Positions 24,266 through 31,414 of a stretch of DNA of 64,000 nucleotides are shown piece by piece. The notes beneath the pieces were generated by a model that worked only from the letters and a program-made list of their open reading frames with translations, was not told where the DNA came from and did no database searches. The position numbers and the translations under genes were made by a program. Where the stretch lies: contig NZ_CP009453.1 in NCBI RefSeq assembly GCF_001278035.1, forward strand, positions 179,438 to 243,437. Reading direction: 5' to 3'. Within the stretch, counting starts at the first letter, position 1, and each line of letters starts with the position of its first letter. This stretch comes from Sphingopyxis sp. 113P3 (GTDB lineage: Bacteria; Pseudomonadota; Alphaproteobacteria; Sphingomonadales; Sphingomonadaceae).

Positions 24266-27200
24266 ATGATCGCCCGCATCGTCACATGGGCGGTCGAGAA
24301 GCGCTGGCTTGTCCTGCTGCTCACCGCCATCGTCGCCGTTATTGGCGCGTTTTCGCTTTACCGGCTGCCGATCGACGCAGTGCCGGACATCACCAACAAC
24401 CAGGTGCAGATTAACGTCCGCGCACCCGCGCTCTCGCCCGAGCTGGTCGAGAAGCAGGTGTCATTCCCGATCGAAACCGCGCTCGCCGGCACCCCCGGCA
24501 TCGAATATACGCGCTCGCTGAGCCGTAATGGCTTCGCGCAGATCACTGCGGTCTTCTCCGACTCTACGGACATCTATTTCGCCCGCCAGCAGGTGGGCGA
24601 GCGTCTGCAGGGCGTGCAAGAGAACCTGCCCGATGGCGTGAACCCCGAAATGGGTCCGATCGCGACGGGCCTGGGCGAGGTGTACATGTACACCGTCCGG
24701 CTCGAGCATCGCGAGGACGACAAGCACAAGCCCGGTGAACCGGGCCAACAGCCCGATGGCAGTTACATCACGCCAGAGGGTGAGCGACTGACGACTGAAG
24801 AGGACAAGGCGACCTACCTGCGCACCGCGCAGGACTGGATCGTCACGCCGCTTCTGAAGAACACACCGGGCCTCGCCGGCGTCGACTCGATTGGCGGGTA
24901 CGCCAAGCAGTTCCTCGTCGTGCCCGATGTGCAGAAGCTGGCTTCACTCGGCATCACGCTGACGGACCTGGGCAACGCGCTGGAGCGCAACAACACCAGC
25001 GTCGGCGGCGGCTTCGTCAATCGCAATGGCGAAGGTCTGGCTGTCCGCTCGGATGCGCTCGTGCGCAATGCCGGCGAGTTGGCCAGGACCGTGATCGCGA
25101 CACGTAACGGCGTGCCGATCACGGTCGAACAAGTCGCGACCGTGAAGACGGGGCAGGCGATCCGCATGGGTTCGGCCTCGGAGAACGGCACGGAAGTCGT
25201 TGTCGGCACCGCGATCATGCGGATCGGCGAGAACAGCCGCGTCGTGTCCACGGCCGTCGCCGAGAAGCTGAAGTCGATCAACGCCTCGCTGCCACCCGAC
25301 GTCGTGGTTCAGCCGGTGCTCAACCGCACCGAGCTGGTCAACTCGACGATCAAGACGGTCGCCAAGAACCTGTCGGAAGGCGCGGTGCTGGTCATCGTCG
25401 TGCTCTTCCTGCTGCTCGGCAATTTCCGCGCGGCGCTGATCGCGGCGCTGGTCATCCCGATCACCATGATGCTGACCGGCTTCGGGATGCTGCGTGCCGG
25501 CGTCTCGGCGAACCTGATGAGCCTTGGCGCCTTGGACTTTGGTCTGATCGTCGACGGCGCTGTCATCATCGTGGAGAACGCGCTGAGACGGCTTGCCGAG
25601 CAACAGCATCATGAAGGTCGCTTGCTGAGCGTAAGGGAACGGCTCGCGACCGTGGCGGCCGCCGCGCGCGAGATGATCCGCCCCTCGGTATACGGGCAGG
25701 CGATCATCATCCTTGTCTATGTGCCGCTGCTCACGCTGACCGGCGTGGAGGGCAAGACGTTCGTGCCGATGGCGCTCACCGTCATCATCGCGCTCGCCTT
25801 CGCCTTCATCCTCTCGATCACCTTCGTGCCGGCCATGATCGCGATCTGGCTGTCGAAGAAGGTTGAGGAGAAGGACGGCCGCATCATCACGTGGCTGAAG
25901 AAGCGCTACGAGCCCGGTCTTGACCGGGCAATGAAGCGCCCGACCCTGACGATCGGCGCGGGTGTCGGCAGCCTTGTCGTGGCGGCGCTCGCCTTCACGA
26001 CGCTCGGCTCGGTGTTCCTGCCACAGCTCGATGAAGGCGACCTGCTGATCCAATCGCTGCGCATCCCCGCCACGTCGGTCCAGCAAAGTCAGGCGATGCA
26101 GGTGCCGATCGAACGGATGATGTCGAAGCAGCCGGAGGTGGCGTTCGTCTATTCCAAGACGGGCACGGCGGAACTCGCTTCCGACCCGATGCCGCCCAAC
26201 GCCACCGACATGTTCGTCATCCTGAAGCCGCGCAAGGATTGGCCAAATCCCGATCTTGCCAAGGAGGAGCTGGTCAGCCGGATCGAGGGAAATCTCGCAA
26301 AAATCCCGGGCAACGCCTATGAGATCACCCAGCCTATCCAAATGCGCTTCAACGAGCTGATCGCCGGCGTGCGCGGTGACATCGCGGTGAAGGTGTTCGG
26401 CGACGACTTCAACACGATGAACCGGACGGCCGAGCAAATCGCCGCCGTACTGCGCAAAACGCAGGGCGCGGCGGACGTGAAGGTCGAGCAAACGACGGGC
26501 CTGCCCATGCTCGACATTCGCGTCAATCGTGACGCGATGGCGCGCCTGGGCGTCACCGCGCAGGATGTGCAGGATACCGTCACCGCGACAATCGGCGGAC
26601 GCACCTCGGGCCAGATCTTCGAGGGCGACCGCCGCTTCCCGGTGGTGATCCGCCTGTCGGAGACGCAGCGCGCTGACATTGGCCTGCTGGAACAGGTGCA
26701 GGTGCCGGTGGCGGGGGGCGGCTATGTGCCGCTGTCCAGTGTCGCTGACATCAAGGTCGTCGACGGTCCCAATCAGATCAGCCGCGAAAACGGGAAGCGG
26801 CGCGTGGTGGTGCAAGCCAACGTGCGTGGTCGCGACGTCGGTAGCGTCGTTGCAGACGCGCAGGCGGCGATCGGCAGCCAGGTCCGGCTGCCTGCCGGTG
26901 CCTATCTCGAATGGGGCGGTCAGTTCGAGAACCTGCAATCGGCGAGCGAACGGCTGAAGCTAGTCATTCCGGCCTGTTTCATCCTGATCCTGTTGCTCCT
27001 TTACGGTGCGCTTGGATCGGTCCGCGATGCCGCGATCGTGTTCACCGGCGTGCCCTTCGCGCTGGTGGGCGGCGTCCTGCTGCTCTTCCTGCGCGGCATG
27101 GACTTCTCGATCTCGGCGGCGGTGGGCTTCATCGCCTTGTCGGGCATCGCGGTCCTCAACGGCCTCGTCATGGTCAGCTCAATCCAGGATCTGATCCGGT

Positions 27201-27511
27201 CGGGGCTATCGCGCGAGGAGGCGGCCCATGTCGGCGCAATGCAGCGTCTGCGGCCAGTCGTCATGACCGCGCTCGTCGCCAGCCTCGGCTTCGTTCCGAT
27301 GGCGCTTGGCGAGGGCGCGGGCGCGGAGGTGCAAAAGCCATTGGCGACCGTCGTCATCGGCGGCCTGATCTCGGCGACGTTGCTGACGCTGTTCGTGCTG
27401 CCGACGCTCTACGCCCGGTTCGGGCAGAAGGCGATCGAGAAGCCCGAGCACTACAATGAGGAGCATGAAGGGGACGACCACGGTCAGACCTTCGTGAACA
27501 ACTTGGCCTGA
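24266..27511 (+). CDS. czcA: Heavy-metal RND efflux pump CzcA
   Basis: A 1081-residue inner-membrane pump with 12 membrane segments and two large periplasmic loops. Family marks: VPDITNNQVQINVRAPALSPELVEKQVSFPIE near the start and the proton-relay helix LGALDFGLIVDGAVIIVENALRR around residue 420 (D and E essential in CzcA). It exports divalent metal (Co, Zn, Cd group; exact metal not readable) with CzcB and CzcC. Confidence 0.93.
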   Translation: MIARIVTWAVEKRWLVLLLTAIVAVIGAFSLYRLPIDAVPDITNNQVQINVRAPALSPELVEKQVSFPIETALAGTPGIEYTRSLSRNGFAQITAVFSDSTDIYFARQQVGERLQGVQENLPDGVNPEMGPIATGLGEVYMYTVRLEHREDDKHKPGEPGQQPDGSYITPEGERLTTEEDKATYLRTAQDWIVTPLLKNTPGLAGVDSIGGYAKQFLVVPDVQKLASLGITLTDLGNALERNNTSVGGGFVNRNGEGLAVRSDALVRNAGELARTVIATRNGVPITVEQVATVKTGQAIRMGSASENGTEVVVGTAIMRIGENSRVVSTAVAEKLKSINASLPPDVVVQPVLNRTELVNSTIKTVAKNLSEGAVLVIVVLFLLLGNFRAALIAALVIPITMMLTGFGMLRAGVSANLMSLGALDFGLIVDGAVIIVENALRRLAEQQHHEGRLLSVRERLATVAAAAREMIRPSVYGQAIIILVYVPLLTLTGVEGKTFVPMALTVIIALAFAFILSITFVPAMIAIWLSKKVEEKDGRIITWLKKRYEPGLDRAMKRPTLTIGAGVGSLVVAALAFTTLGSVFLPQLDEGDLLIQSLRIPATSVQQSQAMQVPIERMMSKQPEVAFVYSKTGTAELASDPMPPNATDMFVILKPRKDWPNPDLAKEELVSRIEGNLAKIPGNAYEITQPIQMRFNELIAGVRGDIAVKVFGDDFNTMNRTAEQIAAVLRKTQGAADVKVEQTTGLPMLDIRVNRDAMARLGVTAQDVQDTVTATIGGRTSGQIFEGDRRFPVVIRLSETQRADIGLLEQVQVPVAGGGYVPLSSVADIKVVDGPNQISRENGKRRVVVQANVRGRDVGSVVADAQAAIGSQVRLPAGAYLEWGGQFENLQSASERLKLVIPACFILILLLLYGALGSVRDAAIVFTGVPFALVGGVLLLFLRGMDFSISAAVGFIALSGIAVLNGLVMVSSIQDLIRSGLSREEAAHVGAMQRLRPVVMTALVASLGFVPMALGEGAGAEVQKPLATVVIGGLISATLLTLFVLPTLYARFGQKAIEKPEHYNEEHEGDDHGQTFVNNLA

Positions 27512-27518
27512 TGGGTGC

Positions 27519-27543
27519 GCGGGGCGATCCGCGATCGCCCCGC
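27519..27543 (+). terminator. Hairpin after czcA
   Basis: GCGGGGCGATC, CGC and its exact complement: 11 pairs starting 8 bases after the czcA stop. The next gene begins only 22 bases later, so it may be a partial stop or RNA-stability element within the operon. Confidence 0.55.
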
Positions 27544-27564
27544 TCATCTCTGGGAGATGGGGAT

Positions 27565-28053
27565 ATGCCTCGCACCATAACCAGCTCAATGCTTCACGGC
27601 GGGCCACTGCGGATCTGGTCGGCGATCACCGATCCGGATCATCGCCGGGCTTGGAGTCCGCTCGTATTCCTCGACAACCCGTGCCAGCTTGGCGAGACGG
27701 AATGTACCTTCGCGATCCAGGGCATCACCCGGCCAATTCGGACGCCGGCCATGGTCGATCAATTCGACAAGCCGCACGCCTTCGCTTGGTCCTGCGGCAT
27801 CCCTTATCTGTTCACGCTCGAAGAGCGGTACGAGCTGGCAGGGGACGACGGTGGCACCAGGCTAACACATAGCTGCACGCTGCGCGGGGCGCTGTCTTTG
27901 CCGTTCGCGGCGATGATGTTGCGTCGTCTGCGGTCCCTGATGGTCGATGCCGACGATCGACTTGCGACCTATCTGCGCTGGCGGGTGGGTCAGCCTGCCC
28001 GTGGGATCAATCGTCAGCGCGTCCCCTCCCGCTACAGGAGGAAGGCGCGATGA
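27565..28053 (+). CDS. SRPBCC-fold (START-like) protein
   Basis: A 162-residue soluble protein with the start-like pattern GGPLRIWSAITDPDHRRAWSPLV, then FTLEERYELAGDDGGTRLTHSCTLRG and a final long helix. This is the helix-grip fold of polyketide cyclase/dehydrase-like proteins that hold hydrophobic ligands. The start at 27565 has GGAGATGGGG upstream. Its role in the metal operon is unknown. The stop overlaps the next gene. Confidence 0.65.
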   Translation: MPRTITSSMLHGGPLRIWSAITDPDHRRAWSPLVFLDNPCQLGETECTFAIQGITRPIRTPAMVDQFDKPHAFAWSCGIPYLFTLEERYELAGDDGGTRLTHSCTLRGALSLPFAAMMLRRLRSLMVDADDRLATYLRWRVGQPARGINRQRVPSRYRRKAR

Positions 28054-28424
28054 CGCCGTTGAAGCGGGTACTGCCCGCCCTCATCCTCGTTGTCGGGCTG
28101 GCGGCTTGCACGGAAAGCAAGCCGCCAGCCCCGCCAACGGAGCAGCAAATCCATTCATCCGACAGCGCCGTGGCGACCGGGGAAATGGGGCGCCATCCCT
28201 ATCGCTGTTCCGACGGGGAACCGCTGTTCGTCGACTACAAGGACAACGGCCTGCAGATCGATTTGCGGCGCTCCAGCAGCGCCGTGCCCATGACGCTGAC
28301 CGCGCCAGCGCAGGGCCTCCAATATGTCGGCGAGACAGCCACCGCGACCTTCAAGGGGTCGCAGCTCACCATCGTGGAAGGCGAAGGCCGCACGCGGACC
28401 TGCGAACGGGAGGGCACCCGATGA
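28050..28424 (+). CDS. MliC-like lipoprotein 1
   Basis: A 124-residue protein with a lipobox LAAC (Cys about residue 20) and a single domain: YRCSDGEPLFVDYKDNGLQI, then LQYVGETATATFKGSQLTIVEGEGRTRTC. This is the Y-x-C..G...V.Y...L... pattern of the lysozyme-inhibitor MliC/PliC fold with one likely disulfide. A second protein of the same layout lies at 29730. Inhibiting lysozyme is the known family role; any metal role is unproven. Confidence 0.6.
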   Translation: MTPLKRVLPALILVVGLAACTESKPPAPPTEQQIHSSDSAVATGEMGRHPYRCSDGEPLFVDYKDNGLQIDLRRSSSAVPMTLTAPAQGLQYVGETATATFKGSQLTIVEGEGRTRTCEREGTR

Positions 28425-28469
28425 ACCGTCATGTCTTCCGACACGTCGCACCGCAACGGGAGAGAAACG

Positions 28470-28811
28470 ATGTCTGACACGTCGATCTCGAATGTGATGG
28501 CCATTCGCGCCGAAGTAATCGCGCGAAGCCGCGCCTTGCGCGAGGCGCAGCCGACGGCACCGCCCGGCGTGACGCCGACCGCTCCAGCCTCAACCTTTGC
28601 CGACACCCTCAATGCCGTGGTGGCGAAGGTCAACGAGACCCAGGAGCAGGAGGATGTCGTCACCGAAGCATATGAACGGGGCGAAACCACCGACATTGCA
28701 ACCGTCGCGCTCATCCAGAGCCGTGCATCCATTACTTTCGAGGCGACGCTGCAAGTCCGGAACAAGCTGCTGTCTGCATATCGAGACATCATGAACATGC
28801 CGATCGGATGA
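28470..28811 (+). CDS. FliE-like flagellar basal-body protein, isolated
   Basis: A 113-residue protein whose second half reads as FliE: FADTLNAVVAKVNETQEQEDVV, ALIQSRASITFEATLQVRNKLLSAYRDIMNMPI, against QVRNKL..AYQE.M.M in known FliE. FliE joins the MS ring to the rod. No other flagellar gene is near; it sits inside a metal-resistance operon between a lipoprotein and a bestrophin-like gene. The first 45 residues (Pro-rich) are unlike FliE. Confidence 0.75.
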   Translation: MSDTSISNVMAIRAEVIARSRALREAQPTAPPGVTPTAPASTFADTLNAVVAKVNETQEQEDVVTEAYERGETTDIATVALIQSRASITFEATLQVRNKLLSAYRDIMNMPIG

Positions 28812-28842
28812 CGATCGCGAAGATAACTAAGGCGGTATTGGT

Positions 28843-29730
28843 ATGATTGTCGGCACAAGGCCACGATTCAAGCAGATTATTGTCGAGGTTTGGAAGCCTC
28901 TCACGATCCTGTTCGTGTGGGACGTGGCGGTGACGGCATTCCACATGATGACCCCGATCAAGGAACCGCCTTTGCCGACGGCGCTGTTCGGCACTGCCAT
29001 CGCGCTCTTCATGGGGTTTCGGACCAACGCCGCTTATGCACGCTGGTGGGAAGCGCGAACTCTTTGGGGCGCGCTCATCAATGCCTCGCGCAGCTTGGCC
29101 CGGATCACGCGCAGCCTGACCAAGGGGGAACCCGAGGGCAGTGAGATGCGGCACAACATCATCCTGCGGCAGATCGCCTTTGCGCACTCGATGCGCTGCC
29201 AGCTTCGCCGACAATCGCCCTATGAAGAGATTGCCCGGGTCGCTGGAACGGAAGTCGCCGATATGGCGGTCGCCCGCCTGAACCCTGCCAACGCGCTCCT
29301 GGAGGACATATCGGGCATTTACGCCGACGCGCTCGCGGAAGGTCGGATCACCGAAATCCAGCAGGCAACTGTGGAGCGCGTCCTGATCGACATCGCCAAT
29401 GCGCAGGGCGGCATGGAGCGGATCAAGAACACGCCGCTGCCCAATGGCTTTCGGTTCTTCCCGAACCTCTTCACGCGTGTGTTCTGCGTGCTGCTCCCGA
29501 TCGCGCTGGTCGAATCCCTGGGCCTTGCCACGCCGATCGGATCGACGCTGATCGGACTCGTCTTCCTCGCGGTGCTGAGCATCGGCGAGGATCTGACCGA
29601 TCCGTTCGCCAATAGCGTCCACGATGTCCCGCTCACGGCAATGTGTCGCACGATCGAGATCGACCTTCTCCAAACCGCGGGACTTCCGGCCCCCGAGCCG
29701 CTGACACCTGACCACGGGGTGCTGTGGTGA
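28843..29730 (+). CDS. Bestrophin-like membrane protein (UPF0187 family)
   Basis: A 295-residue protein with four membrane segments. The signature FGTAIALFMGFRTNAAYARWWEARTLWGALINASRSLAR (about residues 47-86) is diagnostic of bacterial bestrophins, and FCVLLPIALVESLGLATPIGS and FANSVHDVPLTAMCRTIEIDLLQ follow. The family forms anion or cation channels; the bacterial ones known conduct sodium. The stop overlaps the next ATG. Confidence 0.88.
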   Translation: MIVGTRPRFKQIIVEVWKPLTILFVWDVAVTAFHMMTPIKEPPLPTALFGTAIALFMGFRTNAAYARWWEARTLWGALINASRSLARITRSLTKGEPEGSEMRHNIILRQIAFAHSMRCQLRRQSPYEEIARVAGTEVADMAVARLNPANALLEDISGIYADALAEGRITEIQQATVERVLIDIANAQGGMERIKNTPLPNGFRFFPNLFTRVFCVLLPIALVESLGLATPIGSTLIGLVFLAVLSIGEDLTDPFANSVHDVPLTAMCRTIEIDLLQTAGLPAPEPLTPDHGVLW

Positions 29731-30119
29731 TGGGCATGCGCGCCTTGCTGCATCTGCCCGGGCTGACGATCGCGCGCGTTGGCGTCGTTCTCGTCACCGG
29801 CGTGATTGTAGGGGCGTGCAACCCGGCTCCGAGCGAACCTGTCGAACCGGCTCACGACAAGCGTGTGACGCCAAGGCTGATCGCGCAGCGCATCATGTAT
29901 TGCGACGACGGCACCCGCGCCGATGTCGACTTCATCGACGACGGCCTGAAGATGGCCGTAACCTGGCTGCCGAAGGGCAGGACCGAGATCCTGCGCGCCC
30001 AGCGAACCGGTGATGAATTTCGCGGCAACCAGTCACGGGCCGTCGTGGCGGGCGGGGCGATCGCCTTCATGCGGCGCGGGAAAATCCACGTCTGTCACCG
30101 AACCCCGGAGGGATCATAG
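29730..30119 (+). CDS. MliC-like lipoprotein 2
   Basis: About 129 residues: membrane/signal stretch ending in the lipobox VGAC, then MYCDDGTRADVDFIDDGLKMAVTW and a closing Cys (KIHVCHR). The C-x-DG...V-x-[FY]-x-D-x-GL pattern matches the lipoprotein at 28050, so the two look like paralogues. ATG at 29730 overlaps the bestrophin stop. Confidence 0.55.
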   Translation: MGMRALLHLPGLTIARVGVVLVTGVIVGACNPAPSEPVEPAHDKRVTPRLIAQRIMYCDDGTRADVDFIDDGLKMAVTWLPKGRTEILRAQRTGDEFRGNQSRAVVAGGAIAFMRRGKIHVCHRTPEGS

Positions 30120-30122
30120 GAT

Positions 30123-30809
30123 ATGCAGGCACTGCTTTACACGCTTGCGCCTGTGCTGGCGGTCGTGCTCGGCGCGATCATAGCGAGCCGCACCAAGTTG
30201 AAGCCCAACCTTGTGGCCGGCCTCCAGCATCTCGCGGCAGGGGTCGTGTTCGCGGCGGCCGCGACTGAAATCCTGCCGCAGGTCAAGCATGAGGCGTCGC
30301 CCAGCGCGACGTTGATCGGCGGGGCGGCGGGCGTTGCGACGATGCTAGGGCTCAAGGCATTCGAAGCCCGCTTCAAAGGACCGATGGCGCTGCTCGCCGC
30401 GATCGGCATTGACATTCTGGTCGACGGCTTGGTGCTCGGCCTCGCCTTCGTGGCGGGCGAAAAGGCGGGTTTCCTGCTGACGATCGCGCTGACGCTGGAA
30501 GTGTTGTTCCTAGGGCTGACGCTGACCGACGAGCTGGCGGAAACCTATCGCTCGCGCCTTCGCATTATCGTGATCGTGTCGGCATTGGCGCTGCTGCTGC
30601 CGCTCGGCGCGCTTGCGGCCGTGCCCGTCGCCACGCTGTCGCCGGTGATGGTCGCCGGCTTCCTCAGCTTCGGGCTGATGGCGCTGCTCTATCTCGTCAC
30701 GGAGGAGCTGCTGGTCGAGGCGCACGAGAAACCCGACACCCCGCTCATCAGCTCGATGTTCTTCGTGGGGTTCCTGGCCCTGCTCACGCTTGAGGAGATT
30801 ATGGGATGA
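30123..30809 (+). CDS. ZIP-family metal transporter
   Basis: A 228-residue membrane protein of seven to eight segments. LQHLAAGVVFAAAATEILPQVKHE is the ZIP helix IV-type motif with its metal-ligand His and Glu, and DILVDGLVLGLAFVAGEKAG is the matching helix V. ZIPs usually import divalent metals, which is odd in an export operon; it may act as a low-affinity exporter or balance zinc. The stop overlaps the next start. Confidence 0.8.
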   Translation: MQALLYTLAPVLAVVLGAIIASRTKLKPNLVAGLQHLAAGVVFAAAATEILPQVKHEASPSATLIGGAAGVATMLGLKAFEARFKGPMALLAAIGIDILVDGLVLGLAFVAGEKAGFLLTIALTLEVLFLGLTLTDELAETYRSRLRIIVIVSALALLLPLGALAAVPVATLSPVMVAGFLSFGLMALLYLVTEELLVEAHEKPDTPLISSMFFVGFLALLTLEEIMG

Positions 30810-31414
30810 TCTCGAGCAATGACAACAACGGCGGACAGGAGCGCCGCACTCTCTGGATCGTCCTGCTGCTGAACGCGGCGATTGCGGCAGGCTTCTTCGT
30901 CTCGGGCTTCTTCGCGGATTCGAGCGCGCTGATCGCCAACGGCGTCGACAACCTGTCAGACACCGCCGTGTACGCGCTGAGCCTCGTGGCGCTCACCCGG
31001 GGCAAGACATGGAAGACACGCGCCGCGATGGCGTCGGGCGTCATGCTGCTGATCTTCGCGGGCGGCATTCTGCTCGATGTCGCACGGCGCTACGTGCAAG
31101 GCAGCGAGCCGATCGGACCGACGATGATGGTCATGTCGGCGATTGCCGGTGTCGTGAACTACCTCTGCCTGCGGCTGCTTCAGCGCCTCAAGGATCCGGA
31201 CGTCAATCTCCGGGCCGCCACCACCTTCAGCTTCAACGACTTCATTTCCAACGGCGGCATCCTGATCGCCGGCGTGCTGGTGTTGTGGCTGGGCACCAAC
31301 TGGCCGGACCTGCTGGTCGGCTTCGCCACCGCCATCATCGCCATCAAGGGCGGTGTCGAAATCCTGCGCGATGCGCGCGCCGAAACCAAGAAAAGCGAAA
31401 GGAGGTCGTCATGA
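30806..31414 (+). CDS. Second CDF-type cation transporter
   Basis: A 202-residue, six-helix protein related to the one at 20737: FFADSSALIANGVDNLSDTAVYALSLVAL holds the membrane metal site and SFNDFISNGGILIAGVLVL the second. It also lacks a cytoplasmic domain. It ends in a basic tail and overlaps the ATPase gene by four bases. Confidence 0.85.
   Translation: MISSNDNNGGQERRTLWIVLLLNAAIAAGFFVSGFFADSSALIANGVDNLSDTAVYALSLVALTRGKTWKTRAAMASGVMLLIFAGGILLDVARRYVQGSEPIGPTMMVMSAIAGVVNYLCLRLLQRLKDPDVNLRAATTFSFNDFISNGGILIAGVLVLWLGTNWPDLLVGFATAIIAIKGGVEILRDARAETKKSERRSS

Noticed and set aside
24944..26938. 664-residue minus-strand frame inside czcA
   Set aside because: Antisense shadow: His/Arg-rich low-complexity translation and complete overlap with a clear RND pump.
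30123..30809. Calling the ZIP protein an exporter
   Set aside because: Direction of transport cannot be read from sequence; the family mostly imports, so only the family was assigned.
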